A stretch of DNA of 64,000 bases from Siminovitchia fortis (GCF_003605365.2 NZ_QYTU02000005.1:1-64000), one strand, 5' to 3'; counted from the stretch's first letter, positions 25,237 through 35,155 are shown. Notes: generated from the letters alone by a model not told the origin. A program made the numbers and translations.

Positions 25237-26641
25237 CGAGCAGCCCCGCCTTCTGCGCTTCCTTGTTCATATGGTCGATATGAAGCAAAGCCCGGATCAT
25301 CGCTTTTGTCCTGCCGTAATGAAAAAAAGTAATATCCCCTGAGGGGTATTCCGAACTTCTGCCCACCCTGCCGGCAATTTGAACAAGGGCAGCCTCAGTA
25401 AAAATATCATCTTCTGCACCAAGCACTGCCACATCTATATTTGGAAAAGTGACGCCCCTTTCCAAAATGGTTGTTGTAAGAAGAATCGGTGTCTCCCCCG
25501 CTCTCATTCTTTTTACTTTTTCCTTCCTTAACGGGTCTTCCGCATGAACGGATTCAATCGCCGGATGCAGCTTCTGAAAAATGGAAAGGGATTTTTTCAT
25601 CAGCTCAATATGCGGAAGAAAAATAAGCGCCTGTTTTCCGAGCTTCAGCCGATTTTCCGTCCACTCCATTACATTATAGGGAAGCCGGCTCTTTTCCAGC
25701 CGTTTCTGCCAATTTCCACACCATGCAAATCGCGGCAGCGGCAGCGGCCTGCGGTGAAAGCGGGCAGGTATTTTAATGAATTTTCGCTTTCCAAACCGGC
25801 ATTCATCCTGCCATTTCCTGCTCGGGGTTGCGGTCAAATAGATTCGCGCAGCTTCCGGCTTGGCCGATTTTTTTACTGCCCATTGCAGGCTTGCATCAAA
25901 TGTATATGGAAAAGCATCGACTTCATCGACAATCATCGTGTCGAACGCATGGTGAAAACGAAGGAGTTGATGAGTAGTGGAAATCGTGATGGGAGAAAAT
26001 CGGTGACGGTCTTCACTGCCGCCATACAGTGCGGAGACTTCGGCAGAGGGAAACACTTTTTGAATACGGGGCGCCAGCTCCAATACAACGTCCGTCCGCG
26101 GAGTCGCAATGCAGATCCGATGGCCAAGCTTCAACGCTTCATTGATGCCTGAAAATAGCACCTCGGTTTTTCCAGCGCCGCATACCGCCCATACAAGAAA
26201 TTCATCTTTGTTCCGGACAGCGGCAACCACCGCTTCAGAAGCAGCTTCCTGTCCTTTGGAAAGCTGACCGTCCCATTGCAAATGGCTACCGGAATCCCAT
26301 TTCAAAGGAGGGCTGGTCCAACGATAAAAGTCCGTGCATTGTGACACTCTTCCCATCATGAGGCACTTCCTGCAATAGACGCAGTCCTTTCCGCATGATG
26401 CACAAGGAAATTTCGAAAAAAGCCTGCCAACCCGGTTATCGCAGCGATGACACAGCCATCCTGTGTTACTGAGCCTTAATCCGGGGACTTCTTCAATATA
26501 TCCATTTTTGATATGTACATTAATCTCTTCTTTGGAAAATGGGATTTCATTCAAGAGGAGCATTCGTCCGAATAAAAATCGTTGAAGCTCAGGAGAGAAT
26601 TGCTGCAGGGGGTCAGATAAACGAGAAAACTTCGTATTCAA
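25229..26641 (-). CDS. comFA: DNA-uptake ATPase/helicase ComFA
   Basis: 470-residue DEAD-box-like ATPase that helps pull single-stranded DNA into the cytoplasm during transformation. Walker A AVCGAGKTE, DEAD-type DEVDAFPY, motif III TATPSR and the C-terminal QIAGRVGRS are all present. A four-cysteine zinc module (CHRCDNRVG, CASCGKDCVYC) precedes the helicase core and is characteristic of ComFA. I prefer the TTG at 26641 with GAGGTG 5 bases upstream; GTG/ATG codons at 26659 are possible. Transcribed with comFC. Confidence 0.93.
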   Translation of the reverse strand: MNTKFSRLSDPLQQFSPELQRFLFGRMLLLNEIPFSKEEINVHIKNGYIEEVPGLRLSNTGWLCHRCDNRVGRLFSKFPCASCGKDCVYCRKCLMMGRVSQCTDFYRWTSPPLKWDSGSHLQWDGQLSKGQEAASEAVVAAVRNKDEFLVWAVCGAGKTEVLFSGINEALKLGHRICIATPRTDVVLELAPRIQKVFPSAEVSALYGGSEDRHRFSPITISTTHQLLRFHHAFDTMIVDEVDAFPYTFDASLQWAVKKSAKPEAARIYLTATPSRKWQDECRFGKRKFIKIPARFHRRPLPLPRFAWCGNWQKRLEKSRLPYNVMEWTENRLKLGKQALIFLPHIELMKKSLSIFQKLHPAIESVHAEDPLRKEKVKRMRAGETPILLTTTILERGVTFPNIDVAVLGAEDDIFTEAALVQIAGRVGRSSEYPSGDITFFHYGRTKAMIRALLHIDHMNKEAQKAGLLDE

Positions 26642-26812
26642 TATATCACCTCTCATCACTTGCCATTCGTGCGATTATTCAGAATATCGCGCGGGCAGCA
26701 ATAATCTAAAATACGCTCAATTAGAAAGTCAGAGATTGTCCGGCGCCCGGTTGGCCGCCTCATATTCAGACCGCACAAGGCCGAAATGCCTCTTTGCATC
26801 CCGGCCTCAATA

Positions 26813-27493
26813 TTATCGTACTTCGACCCATCCATTCTTGATGGCTGTGATGACCGCTTGGGTACGATCGTTGACATTCATTTTTTGTAAAATGTTGCTC
26901 ACGTGGTTTTTGACTGTTTTTTCGCTTATATAAAGCGTTTCCCCGATAGCGCGGTTGCTTTTTCCGTCAGCAAGCAGCTGCAGGACTTCACATTCGCGGC
27001 TTGTCAGCAAATGCAGGGGCACTCTCACTTCCGGCTGCTGGTAGCCTGTTCCTTTATTGTGCTGGTTGGCCAGTCTCCTGTATTCCCTCACCAGTTTATG
27101 AGTGACCTTCGGATGAATATAGGAACCTCCGTCTGCCACAACTTTGATTGCACCGATCAGCTCGTCTGAATCCATTTCTTTTAACATATAGCCCGCGGCA
27201 CCGGTCTTCATGGCATGCGTTACATATGCTTCCTCATCATGGATGGAAAGGATGATCGCTTTTGAATCCGGATGAGTCTCCATCAGCTGCCTTGTTGCTT
27301 CGATGCCGTTTGTATCTTTCATATTAATATCAAGCAGGACTACATCCGGGGAATATTCCTCAACAATCCCAACTGCATCACAGCCGTCTTCACCCTCTGC
27401 CACGACAGAGAAAGTCTTTTCAAATTCCAGGATTCTCTTTACACCCTCGCGAAACAATTCGTGATCATCAATAATGGCTATTTTTGTTTGCAT
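26813..27493 (-). CDS. degU: Response regulator DegU
   Basis: 226-residue NarL/FixJ-type regulator of degradative enzymes, motility and competence. Receiver domain with acidic pocket DDHE (about 9-12), phosphorylatable D55 in VVLLDINM, and K near 107; C-terminal LuxR-type helix-turn-helix [22 protein letters not shown]. It lies 28 bases after degS, its kinase. The DegV-family gene found downstream in B. subtilis is absent; comFA follows directly. Confidence 0.97.
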   Translation of the reverse strand: MQTKIAIIDDHELFREGVKRILEFEKTFSVVAEGEDGCDAVGIVEEYSPDVVLLDINMKDTNGIEATRQLMETHPDSKAIILSIHDEEAYVTHAMKTGAAGYMLKEMDSDELIGAIKVVADGGSYIHPKVTHKLVREYRRLANQHNKGTGYQQPEVRVPLHLLTSRECEVLQLLADGKSNRAIGETLYISEKTVKNHVSNILQKMNVNDRTQAVITAIKNGWVEVR

Positions 27494-27521
27494 TCGTTAT
27501 TCCCCCTTGATTGTTTTTTAA

Positions 27522-28661
27522 TCAAATGATGGGTATCTTGATTGAAATGACTGTTCCCGCTCCTTGTTTGGAATGGATTGTGAACAGGCCGTCCAATATT
27601 TCGACGCGCTCTCTCATTCCCATCATACCGTAGCTTCCGCTCTTTCTCACGCTGACGTCAAAGCCGATGCCGTCATCCTTCACAAGAACGTATACCTTCT
27701 CAGGCTGCACTTCAACCTTTACCTGGATGGTCTTTGCCTTAGCATGCTTTAACGCATTATGTACAGCTTCTTGGATGAGCCGAAAAAGAGCCACTTCATA
27801 TTTCGATGGAAGTCTCGTATCCTTCCCTAAATAAACGAACTCGATGTTCGTTGTTTTGTGGTAATCCTCGACTGTCGCCAAATATTTCTTCAATGTCGGA
27901 ATCAGCCCGAGATCATCAAGGGCCATTGGGCGCAAGTCATAAATAATGCGCCTGACTTCATATAGGGTCGTACGGATCATTTTCTTGAGGCTGCGTATTT
28001 CCTCAAGTGATCGCTCCGGTCCTTCTTCTTTATGCATTTTTTCCGCCAAGTCGGAACGGATCAGGACGCTTGCGAGCAATTGCGCGGGCCCATCATGGAT
28101 CTCACGGGACAGCCGCTTTCTTTCTTCTTCCTGAGCCTCGATGATGCGTAAACCGAAGTCCTGCTTCATTTTCGCATCTTCCAGGGCTTCACCCATTTCT
28201 TTGATGTCGCTTACCAAATAATTGGATACGACCGAAATTTGCGAGACAAGCATCTCTGCCCGCTCAATCGTTTGCTGCAGAATAAGCAAGCGCCTTTCAA
28301 GATCATCCCTTCGCTCTCTGAGCTGTTTTTCCAGTTGCCGGTTTATCATTAATTTCGTTTGGAGATCATGGGCTTGTTCATATGCGGTGCGCACCTGTTC
28401 TTCGCTGAATTCCTTAAAGTGCAGGCTTATGGTGGACAGGCGCTGTCTTGAGAGCCTTGATTGCACTTCCAGTTTATCGCCTTCATCAATGACTTTGCTG
28501 ACTTCTTCCTTGATTTTTTCCAGTTCTTTTAATATGCTGTCATGGTCACGGCGGCACTGCTCGCCAATCTGGAAAATCTCGTGCTTGCTGCGGTCCACGG
28601 TGTTGATCATCTGTTCGACAATATTATCCAGCTCTTTTATATTCACTTTCTTAAGTGCCAT
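27522..28661 (-). CDS. degS: Sensor kinase DegS
   Basis: 379-residue soluble histidine kinase without transmembrane segments. N-terminal coiled-coil sensor domain (residues 1-180), dimerisation/phosphoacceptor motif RKRLSREIHDGPAQLL with H189, and a C-terminal HATPase domain (HNALKHAKAKTIQV, DDGIGFDVS). DegS phosphorylates DegU. CGAGG is close to the ATG. Confidence 0.97.
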   Translation of the reverse strand: MALKKVNIKELDNIVEQMINTVDRSKHEIFQIGEQCRRDHDSILKELEKIKEEVSKVIDEGDKLEVQSRLSRQRLSTISLHFKEFSEEQVRTAYEQAHDLQTKLMINRQLEKQLRERRDDLERRLLILQQTIERAEMLVSQISVVSNYLVSDIKEMGEALEDAKMKQDFGLRIIEAQEEERKRLSREIHDGPAQLLASVLIRSDLAEKMHKEEGPERSLEEIRSLKKMIRTTLYEVRRIIYDLRPMALDDLGLIPTLKKYLATVEDYHKTTNIEFVYLGKDTRLPSKYEVALFRLIQEAVHNALKHAKAKTIQVKVEVQPEKVYVLVKDDGIGFDVSVRKSGSYGMMGMRERVEILDGLFTIHSKQGAGTVISIKIPII

Positions 28662-28814
28662 TTTCCTCGAGGGGTCCCCCTTTCGGATCGGTATACTGGA
28701 AATAGGTGATAAGACATACCTACCATTCTACTAAAAGTATTATATCATGTATAATTTTATTAAACACACTATTTTAGTTGGGAAAATAATTAGCCTTTTG
28801 AAAGGAGCAGGGTC

Positions 28815-29450
28815 GTGCTTGCACAATATTTGACGGTAAAAGCGACGGGTACCCATGAAATCAATATTCAAAAATCAAGGTTCATCGCACATGTTAAAAG
28901 GGCCGAGACTGAGGAAGAGGCGCAGGCTTTCATTCAAGAAATTAAAAAGGAACACTGGAATGCCACCCATAACTGTTCAGCCTACATGATCGGTGAAAAT
29001 GACCAGATCCAAAAAGCAAATGATGACGGCGAGCCGAGCGGAACCGCCGGAGTTCCAATGCTTGAAGTGCTGAAGAAAAGAAATTTGAAAGATACAGTTG
29101 TTGTCGTCACAAGGTATTTCGGGGGCATTAAGTTAGGGGCCGGAGGGCTCATCCGCGCCTATGGCAGAGCGGTTTCTGAAGGGATTGATGCCGTCGGGAC
29201 CGTCCGGCGGACTCTCGTGACCGTCATGCATGTGAAAGCCGATTATACATGGCTTGGAAAACTTGAAAACGAAATCCGCTCCTCTGAATTTCAATTGAAA
29301 GACATCCATTATTCCGACCTTGTTGAAATCGAAGTTTATGTAAAAGAGGATCAGGTCAACGAATTCCGGGAATGGATGACGGAGCTGACAAATGGGCAAG
29401 CTGGCATATCCGAAGGCGGGCAGCTATACATGGAAACAGACATAAAGTAA
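28815..29450 (+). CDS. yvyE: YigZ/IMPACT family protein YvyE
   Basis: 211-residue protein with the UPF0029/IMPACT N-terminal domain (ENDQIQKANDDGEPSGTAG and VVVTRYFGGIKLGAGGLIRAYG) and a C-terminal DUF1949 domain. The eukaryotic homologue regulates Gcn2; the bacterial function is unknown, possibly ribosome-linked. GTG start with AAAGGAG at 7 bases. Divergent from degS, as in B. subtilis. Confidence 0.93.
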   Translation: MLAQYLTVKATGTHEINIQKSRFIAHVKRAETEEEAQAFIQEIKKEHWNATHNCSAYMIGENDQIQKANDDGEPSGTAGVPMLEVLKKRNLKDTVVVVTRYFGGIKLGAGGLIRAYGRAVSEGIDAVGTVRRTLVTVMHVKADYTWLGKLENEIRSSEFQLKDIHYSDLVEIEVYVKEDQVNEFREWMTELTNGQAGISEGGQLYMETDIK

Positions 29451-29464
29451 GATCCTTTTTTTGT

Positions 29465-29498
29465 AAAGACAGGAGTAAAGACTCCCGTCTTTTTTATT
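29465..29498. terminator. Terminator between yvyE and fructokinase gene
   Basis: Stem AAAGAC(a)GGAGT / ACTCC(c)GTCTTT with a short AAAG loop, followed by a T-run. Serves yvyE; could also end the converging kinase transcript. Confidence 0.8.
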
Positions 29499-29526
29499 AG
29501 GGAAAATTTCTTTTTGACAATAGAAT

Positions 29527-30390
29527 TTATTTTCCATAGACAATGTCTTTCGCCATCATCAGGGCACCCAATATCCCTGAATCATCGCCGAGTGTTGGTG
29601 AAACAATATAGTTTTCCGGCTGCGGCAATGTGAGAAAGCCTTTGGATAACCGCTCCATTTCACGGTGGATGCGCTGAAGCAAATGCGGCTGCTTCATCAC
29701 TCCGCCGCCCATGATGATTTTCTCGGGTGAAAGAATCAAAATATATTGCAGCAGGGCCTGCGCCAAATAATGGGCTTCTATTTCCCAAGCAGGGTGATTT
29801 TCCGGCAGCCCGGCCCCTTCTATCCCCCACCGTTTTTCGATTGCCGGACCGGCTGCCAAACCTTCCAGGCAATCCACATGATATGGACAAAAGCCTTCGA
29901 ATTCGTCTTGGGGATGCCGGCGAAGGAAAATATGTCCCATTTCAGGATGGGAAAGTCCATGAAGAATCTTTCCATCCACAACGGCTCCGGCGCCGATTCC
30001 TGTTCCAACGGTCATGTACAAGCAGATGCCAAGCCCCTTGCCGGCACCAAAAAGAAATTCACCCCAAGCGGCCGCATTGACATCCGTATCAAATGCGACC
30101 GGAACATTTAAAGCTTTTTTCATCGTTTCCACAAGCGGGAAGTTGACCCATCCGGGCTTCGGTGTTGCTTTGATATATCCGTATGTATCGCTTTGCCCAT
30201 TCAAGTCCAGCGGACCGAATGAACCGATGCCAAGAGCATCTATTTGATGTTTTTGAAAAAATTCAATCACTTTCGGGATCGTCTTTCCCGGATATTCCGT
30301 TGGGATCTGCACGCGCTCCATTATCTTCCCGTCTTCGGTTCCGACAGCGCAAATATACTTGGTCCCCCCGGCTTCAACCGCTCCAAGCAT
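29527..30390 (-). CDS. ROK-family fructokinase
   Basis: 287-residue sugar kinase that phosphorylates fructose (ScrK/GmuE group). ATP-binding GAVEAGGTKYICAVG at the N-terminus, catalytic Asp in VAFDTDVNAAAWGE, and the ROK zinc-binding motif HPEMGHIFL...FCPYHVDCLEGLAAGPA, which marks the fructokinase-type members. It is a single-gene unit; no sugar transporter lies next to it, so it may be a general salvage enzyme. Confidence 0.9.
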   Translation of the reverse strand: MLGAVEAGGTKYICAVGTEDGKIMERVQIPTEYPGKTIPKVIEFFQKHQIDALGIGSFGPLDLNGQSDTYGYIKATPKPGWVNFPLVETMKKALNVPVAFDTDVNAAAWGEFLFGAGKGLGICLYMTVGTGIGAGAVVDGKILHGLSHPEMGHIFLRRHPQDEFEGFCPYHVDCLEGLAAGPAIEKRWGIEGAGLPENHPAWEIEAHYLAQALLQYILILSPEKIIMGGGVMKQPHLLQRIHREMERLSKGFLTLPQPENYIVSPTLGDDSGILGALMMAKDIVYGK

Positions 30391-30499
30391 GTTCGTTCAC
30401 TTCCTTCAAAAAGATCATTCACCTTTCATTCTATCATCATATTTATCTGTTATGAACATACACCTAGTTATGATAAAGACAATTTTTGGGGGGACGGTT

Positions 30500-31684
30500 A
30501 TGGAAATCCGGGTACGGTCAGGAGATACGCTTTGGCATTACAGCCAGTTATTTCATATCCCGTTCATTTTGATCCTCGATTCCAATGCGAATCTTGCCAA
30601 TCCAAACGCCCTTCAAGTTGGACAGACAATCCAAATTCCCGGTTACCTAACAGGAACGTATACGATCAGGCCCGGCGATACCTTTTGGAAAATTGCCCAA
30701 GACCGGAGTGTAAACGTAGATGCCCTTTTGATTTTAAACCAGGATATCAATCCGAATGAACTAACTGCCGGACAGCAGATCAATATTCCGGTAAGAGTCA
30801 TGTCAAGGGTCATCGATGGCAATGAACCGTATGATTTTCAGAAAATGTCCCGCGATATGAACAGGCTGATGGCGATTTATCCTTTTATTAAAAGGCGGGA
30901 AGCGGGAAAAAGCGTACTCGGGAACCCCCTGCATGAAATGCAGATTGGACGGAAGGGAAGAAAAGTACAGATCAATGCGTCCTTTCATGCAAATGAATGG
31001 ATCACTACACCTATTTTCATGCGTTTTTTAAACGATTACATGCTGGCCCTCACCAGCGGTTTGACGATCAAGGGCATACCTGCATTAACGATGTATACGG
31101 AGAGCCGGCTGTATGCCATCCCGATGGTGAATCCTGATGGTGTCAATCTTGTCCTGAACGGTCCCCCGCCCGAAAGGGAAGCCGAGCTTGTCAGGCTGAA
31201 TAGGGATAGCCGGGACTTTTCCGGCTGGAAGGCGAATATTCGCGGGGTGGATTTGAATAAGCAATTCCCGGCCAAGTGGGAGTTTGAAAAAGAAAGGAAG
31301 CCGAAAGAGCCGGGCCCCCGTGACTTTCCGGGCTACACCCCTCTTTCCGAACCGGAGACTAAAACGATGGCCGGGCTGGCCAGAACGGAAAAATATGACC
31401 GGCTGCTCGCCCTTCATACGCAAGGGCAGGAAATTTATTGGGGGTATGAAGGACTGGAGCCGCCGGAGTCAAAGAAGCTTGCAAAGGATTTTGCCAGACT
31501 CAGCGGATATGAAGCAGTCCGCTACATCGACAACTACACCGGTTATAAAGACTGGTTCATCCAGGATTTCAGAAAGCCGGGCTTTACCATTGAACTGGGC
31601 AAAGGGCAAAATCCGCTGCCTCTTTCCCAATTTGAAGAAATCTATTCCCACATGCTAGGACTTTTTGTAAGATCGTTGATTTAA
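30500..31684 (+). CDS. LysM-M14 metallocarboxypeptidase (gamma-D-glutamyl-diamino acid endopeptidase I-like)
   Basis: 394-residue protein with two LysM modules (about residues 1-47 and 52-97) that bind peptidoglycan and a zinc carboxypeptidase (M14) domain. Zinc ligands HANE (H163, E166) and the later His in ALHTQGQEIYW, and the catalytic Glu in FTIELGKG, are present. The layout is that of endopeptidase I of Lysinibacillus sphaericus, which cuts gamma-D-Glu-mDap bonds in spore or cell wall. No signal peptide is visible, which fits a protein acting in the spore or mother cell. The ATG at 30500 has a GGGGGG stretch upstream. Confidence 0.9.
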   Translation: MEIRVRSGDTLWHYSQLFHIPFILILDSNANLANPNALQVGQTIQIPGYLTGTYTIRPGDTFWKIAQDRSVNVDALLILNQDINPNELTAGQQINIPVRVMSRVIDGNEPYDFQKMSRDMNRLMAIYPFIKRREAGKSVLGNPLHEMQIGRKGRKVQINASFHANEWITTPIFMRFLNDYMLALTSGLTIKGIPALTMYTESRLYAIPMVNPDGVNLVLNGPPPEREAELVRLNRDSRDFSGWKANIRGVDLNKQFPAKWEFEKERKPKEPGPRDFPGYTPLSEPETKTMAGLARTEKYDRLLALHTQGQEIYWGYEGLEPPESKKLAKDFARLSGYEAVRYIDNYTGYKDWFIQDFRKPGFTIELGKGQNPLPLSQFEEIYSHMLGLFVRSLI

Positions 31685-32062
31685 CAATTTGATCATACCC
31701 AAAGCGATTAGGGCTCCCAGTGAATCCAACACTACATCCCATACAGAAGCCGTCCTGTCCGGAACGAATGATTGGTGAATTTCATCTGTTGCCGCATACA
31801 CGGTTGTAATGACCCATGCCAATAGAAACCTGCTTTTTTCAAAACTGTTGAAAAGGAGTACCGCCAGCAGTCCGAACGCTCCCAGATGCACCAGCTTGCG
31901 GAATGCCACATTCACAAGAGCTGCCTGCCCTGAAGACAGACCAAACAATTTTTCTATTAAAACTTGTGTATTTCCGCCTGTGGAGGATGGCAAATGCGTG
32001 GCGATAAAAATGGCCGCGGCCCATGCAATGGCTGCAATCAGCCATATGTGACGTTTTCTCAT
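31655..32062 (-). CDS. VanZ family membrane protein
   Basis: 135-residue protein with an N-terminal transmembrane helix and three further helices; conserved motifs FRKLVHLGAFGLLA and TDEIHQSFVPDRTASVWDVVLDSLG are typical of VanZ. In enterococci VanZ gives low-level teicoplanin resistance; in most Bacillus its role is unknown. ATG with GAGGTG upstream. Its end overlaps the M14 peptidase gene tail to tail by 30 bases. Confidence 0.88.
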   Translation of the reverse strand: MRKRHIWLIAAIAWAAAIFIATHLPSSTGGNTQVLIEKLFGLSSGQAALVNVAFRKLVHLGAFGLLAVLLFNSFEKSRFLLAWVITTVYAATDEIHQSFVPDRTASVWDVVLDSLGALIALGMIKLLNQRSYKKS

Positions 32063-32088
32063 GAAACACCTCTTTTTATTGGAATAAT

Positions 32089-32127
32089 AAAGGCGGGACA
32101 CTTGACATTTGCAGTCCCGCCTTTTCC
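32089..32127. terminator. Terminator downstream of the LCP gene
   Basis: Stem AAAGGCGGGAC / GTCCCGCCTTT with A/T flanks, just after the LCP stop and before the VanZ start. Confidence 0.82.
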
Positions 32128-32133
32128 GTTTTG

Positions 32134-33060
32134 TCAAATATTCAGATGTTCCTTCAGCACGCCTTGGACTCTTTCCCTTTCCTCTTGGGGAACAAGGTAA
32201 TACCAAATGCCATCAATCTTGGTCCCTTGTCCTTCAATTTGATACTGGTCAATTTTCCGGCGCGCTTCTTTATAGTTCTTTTGAATATCCTTCATTTCAT
32301 CGAATGAAAGATTTGTTTCAACATTTTTTCCCAGTGCATCAAGGACATCGTCATATTTCCAGATCGCCGAGATGTTGGCTCCTTTATTGATCACACCCTG
32401 GATGACTTGGCGCTGGCGCAGCTGGCGTCCGAAGTCTCCGCGCGGATCGTCATAACGCATGCGGGCATATGCCAGGGCATCTCTGCCATTCAAGGAAATC
32501 CGGCCTTCCGGGAAGTGTTTTTTACCGACAGAAAAATCAATGTCGTTGTCAACATCGACACCGCCGACAGCATCCACAATCTCCTTGAATCCTTCCATAT
32601 TAATCTTAATATAGTAATCAATCGGAATGTCAAGAAACTTTTCAACCGTATTCATTGACATTTCAACTCCGCCAAATGCATATGCGTGATTGATTTTGTC
32701 ATCGATGCCTTTGCCGACAATTTCGACCCTCGTGTCCCTTGGAATGCTGAGCATATCGATCGATTCTGTCTTCGGGTTGACGGTCATCACGATGATGGAG
32801 TCGGAACGGCCGCGGTCGCCAGGGCGTTCATCGACCCCAAGCATAAGCACTGAAAAAGGCTCTTTCTTATTAAGGGAAAGATTCGCCTCCCTCGCCACTT
32901 CCGGAGTACGTTCCAGCGGATTGTGCATGTTTTTGGCCGTTTTATTAATATTATGATAGATCGAGAAGGCAAATCCGGCTGTGGCAACAACTAGCAGAAG
33001 GATAACAGACAGCACGATCTTTAAAGTTTTTGATTTCTTTTTCGGTTTATGTCTTGCCAT
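32134..33060 (-). CDS. LytR-CpsA-Psr family phosphotransferase
   Basis: 308-residue membrane-anchored enzyme that attaches teichoic acids to peptidoglycan (TagT/U/V type). Short basic cytoplasmic N-terminus, one transmembrane helix (about 14-34), then the extracellular LCP domain: VLMLGVDERPGDRGRSDSII, IPRDTRVEI, NHAYAFGG and the DFGRQLRQRQVI segment, with the conserved Asp/Arg residues. The gene neighbourhood (yvyE, degS) corresponds to lytR/tagU in B. subtilis. AAAAGGGG is upstream of the ATG. Confidence 0.93.
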   Translation of the reverse strand: MARHKPKKKSKTLKIVLSVILLLVVATAGFAFSIYHNINKTAKNMHNPLERTPEVAREANLSLNKKEPFSVLMLGVDERPGDRGRSDSIIVMTVNPKTESIDMLSIPRDTRVEIVGKGIDDKINHAYAFGGVEMSMNTVEKFLDIPIDYYIKINMEGFKEIVDAVGGVDVDNDIDFSVGKKHFPEGRISLNGRDALAYARMRYDDPRGDFGRQLRQRQVIQGVINKGANISAIWKYDDVLDALGKNVETNLSFDEMKDIQKNYKEARRKIDQYQIEGQGTKIDGIWYYLVPQEERERVQGVLKEHLNI

Positions 33061-33229
33061 GAATTTTTCCCCTTTTAATGGTTCGTTTTTATAAATCTAT
33101 TGATCTGCCAATATTCATTATAAATGACAATTCCCACAAATCAATAACAATTCCGGGCAGGTTGATTCACTTTGCCATTTCTATATGCTACTATATCAGG
33201 TACATTAGACGCAATAGGGAGACGTGTGT

Positions 33230-33688
33230 ATGGTTAAAGTATTATTTGTCTGCTTGGGTAATATTTGCCGTTCGCCGATGGCTGAAGCGATCATGCGGGA
33301 TTTGGTCGAAAAGGAAGGTTTGAGCGAAAAAATTTCGGTTGATTCCGCTGGTACAGGTTCATGGCATATCGGGGAACCGCCGCACAAAGGCACGGTGAAA
33401 AAGCTGGCAGAATACAATGTCAGCACCGAAGGGCTTGTTGCCAGGCAATTTTCCAAAAAAGACTTCGAAGAATATGATTACATAGTGGGAATGGACGAAT
33501 CGAACATCCGGAATATTTCCAGGATAACAGGACAGCCTGACGACCCCAAGGTCGTCCGGCTTCTTGACTTGACGGATGCAAAAAAGGATGTACCTGATCC
33601 ATATTATACAGGGGACTTCCAGGAAACATACGACTTGGTGAGTGAAGGGTGCCGTGTTCTGTTGGAAAAAATTAAAAAAGAAATGTAG
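33230..33688 (+). CDS. Low-molecular-weight protein tyrosine phosphatase
   Basis: 152-residue phosphatase. The P-loop CLGNICRS at the N-terminus (Cys8-Arg14) and the general acid Asp in DVPDPYYTGD are present. Homologues in Bacillus (YfkJ, YwlE) act on phosphotyrosine or phosphoarginine; which this is cannot be decided, although the LMW-PTP motif CxGNxCRSP with Ile at the fifth position (YwlE has Thr) suggests tyrosine specificity. GGGAG precedes the ATG at 33230; an in-frame GTG lies two codons earlier. Confidence 0.92.
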   Translation: MVKVLFVCLGNICRSPMAEAIMRDLVEKEGLSEKISVDSAGTGSWHIGEPPHKGTVKKLAEYNVSTEGLVARQFSKKDFEEYDYIVGMDESNIRNISRITGQPDDPKVVRLLDLTDAKKDVPDPYYTGDFQETYDLVSEGCRVLLEKIKKEM

Positions 33689-33765
33689 CGTTGCTGGTTA
33701 TCCCTCATTTACCGTGAGAAAACCCCGATTGATCAAGCGAACCATTTTTTTCGGAAAAACGAAAG

Positions 33766-33791
33766 AGGGAGCAGATTCGGAGCCGCTCCCT
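33766..33791. terminator. Bidirectional terminator
   Basis: Stem AGGGAGC / GCTCCCT between the phosphatase gene and the converging YsnF-type gene, with T-rich sequence downstream on both strands. Confidence 0.75.
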
Positions 33792-33804
33792 TGCTTTGTT
33801 CTTC

Positions 33805-34944
33805 TTATAATCTATGGTTTCTGTTTTCGCCGGAATAAGGATTGTAATTTTTCGCTTGCACTTCAGCTCTTCTTTTCTCCAATTCTTCGTCAAGTTTGCT
33901 CCTTTCGTCGATATTGGGATCGTTCTGCACATTTATTCCACTATCATTTGCAAGCACATTGTTTCCGCTTGGCTGCCCTTCATTCATCCTGGCATCAAGG
34001 GTGGAGGCATTTCCGAAGTCAGACTCCTCATTTATCCGGGCGGCCGTATTTATATTGCTGTTATCCATATTTTCACTATCATCACGATGCTCTCCATACA
34101 TTTCGTCGATGTCAGCCTCTTCACGGCGAACCGTTTCTCTTACGGTTTCAGTATCTTCAACTTTCTTTTTGCCCACAATGAGCTCTTCATTGACAACCGG
34201 CTTCTTCGTCACTTCCACATGTTCTTCCTTTAACGGAATGCGTATGCTTTCTCCATCTTCTTCAAACGCCGCAGATGCTTCATCCATCGCTTTAGCTTCA
34301 TCTGCCGGACGGCGTTCGATATACACTTCTTCACGGCTTACCGGTACATCGAAAGATTGTTCCTCTTCCACAACATTTTTCCGGACCCTGACTTCGCCGC
34401 TTTCTACTTGCTCTTTATCGACACGAAGCTTTTCCTCATACAATTGCATGCGGGCTTCTTCAGCCGTATCTTCGCTTGTGTTCATTCCGCTTGTTTGAGA
34501 AGTTGCGTCCACCTCGCTATGAGGCACAAAATTCGATTCAGTATGCATTTCAGTATCGGCATTATGCACATTCATCGGATTGTCATTCATATGTTCTTCA
34601 AGAGAATCATGTATGCGGCCATATTCCTTGTCCACATACAGTAAAATTCCGCCGTTATCGATCTCATGGTAGTAGTCGTCCATTTCAGGGCCGTCCAGAC
34701 CCGCATTATGCAAGGCCTCCCTCACCGGCTCTTCCCCTGTGATAAATCCTACAAAGCGGTCAAACCAGTTGCCGCCTTTAGATTTCACGTCAATATTTGT
34801 TCTGCCGCGCACCATTGACACGTCATCCTCATCTTTTGCAACGGCATATATATCACTTGCGTCGTAACCTTGCGTTTCCAATTCCTCAACCTTCCGGATG
34901 GCTTCTTCTTCCGAGTGGAAAATTCCGATGATTTCCTTATCCAT
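33805..34944 (-). CDS. YsnF/YflT-type stress protein (DUF2382)
   Basis: 379-residue acidic, hydrophilic protein. Residues 1-110 resemble the general stress protein YflT/GsiB-17M domain (IGIFHSEEEAIRKVEELETQGY). Residues about 150-290 form the YsnF/AvaK (DUF2382) domain with repeated EEKLRVDKEQVESGEVRV, REEVYIERRPAD and LKEEHVEVTKKPVVNEEL segments, and the tail is Asn/Asp-rich and probably disordered. In B. subtilis both families belong to the SigB general stress response. ATG at 34944 with AAGGAGGAG at 7 bases; a longer frame to 35148 is not used. Confidence 0.86.
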   Translation of the reverse strand: MDKEIIGIFHSEEEAIRKVEELETQGYDASDIYAVAKDEDDVSMVRGRTNIDVKSKGGNWFDRFVGFITGEEPVREALHNAGLDGPEMDDYYHEIDNGGILLYVDKEYGRIHDSLEEHMNDNPMNVHNADTEMHTESNFVPHSEVDATSQTSGMNTSEDTAEEARMQLYEEKLRVDKEQVESGEVRVRKNVVEEEQSFDVPVSREEVYIERRPADEAKAMDEASAAFEEDGESIRIPLKEEHVEVTKKPVVNEELIVGKKKVEDTETVRETVRREEADIDEMYGEHRDDSENMDNSNINTAARINEESDFGNASTLDARMNEGQPSGNNVLANDSGINVQNDPNIDERSKLDEELEKRRAEVQAKNYNPYSGENRNHRL

Positions 34945-35032
34945 TAGTGTTCTCCTCCTTGGGTTGACTTTTGTGGTTCGTTTCAATGTATACCCGGGTT
35001 TTGAATATGGAAACACAATTATTTTCAATAGG

Positions 35033-35057
35033 AAAAAGCTCCGGATGTCCGGAGCCT
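35033..35057 (-). terminator. Terminator after the coiled-coil gene
   Basis: Stem GGCTCCGGA / TCCGGAGCT followed by TTTTCC when read leftward. Confidence 0.85.
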
Positions 35058-35155
35058 TGTAAAGAAAGGGTTGTGGTTGATTTTTGCGGCTTTTGAATGA
35101 AGAATTCTTGTGAAGACAAACCTGGGGGCATCCGCTGCGGGGCATCATATCATGT

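Noticed and set aside
26656-26877. 73-codon frame between comFA and degU
   Set aside because: Overlaps the end of degU, lacks a ribosome binding site and is not similar to the DegV-family gene found there in B. subtilis.
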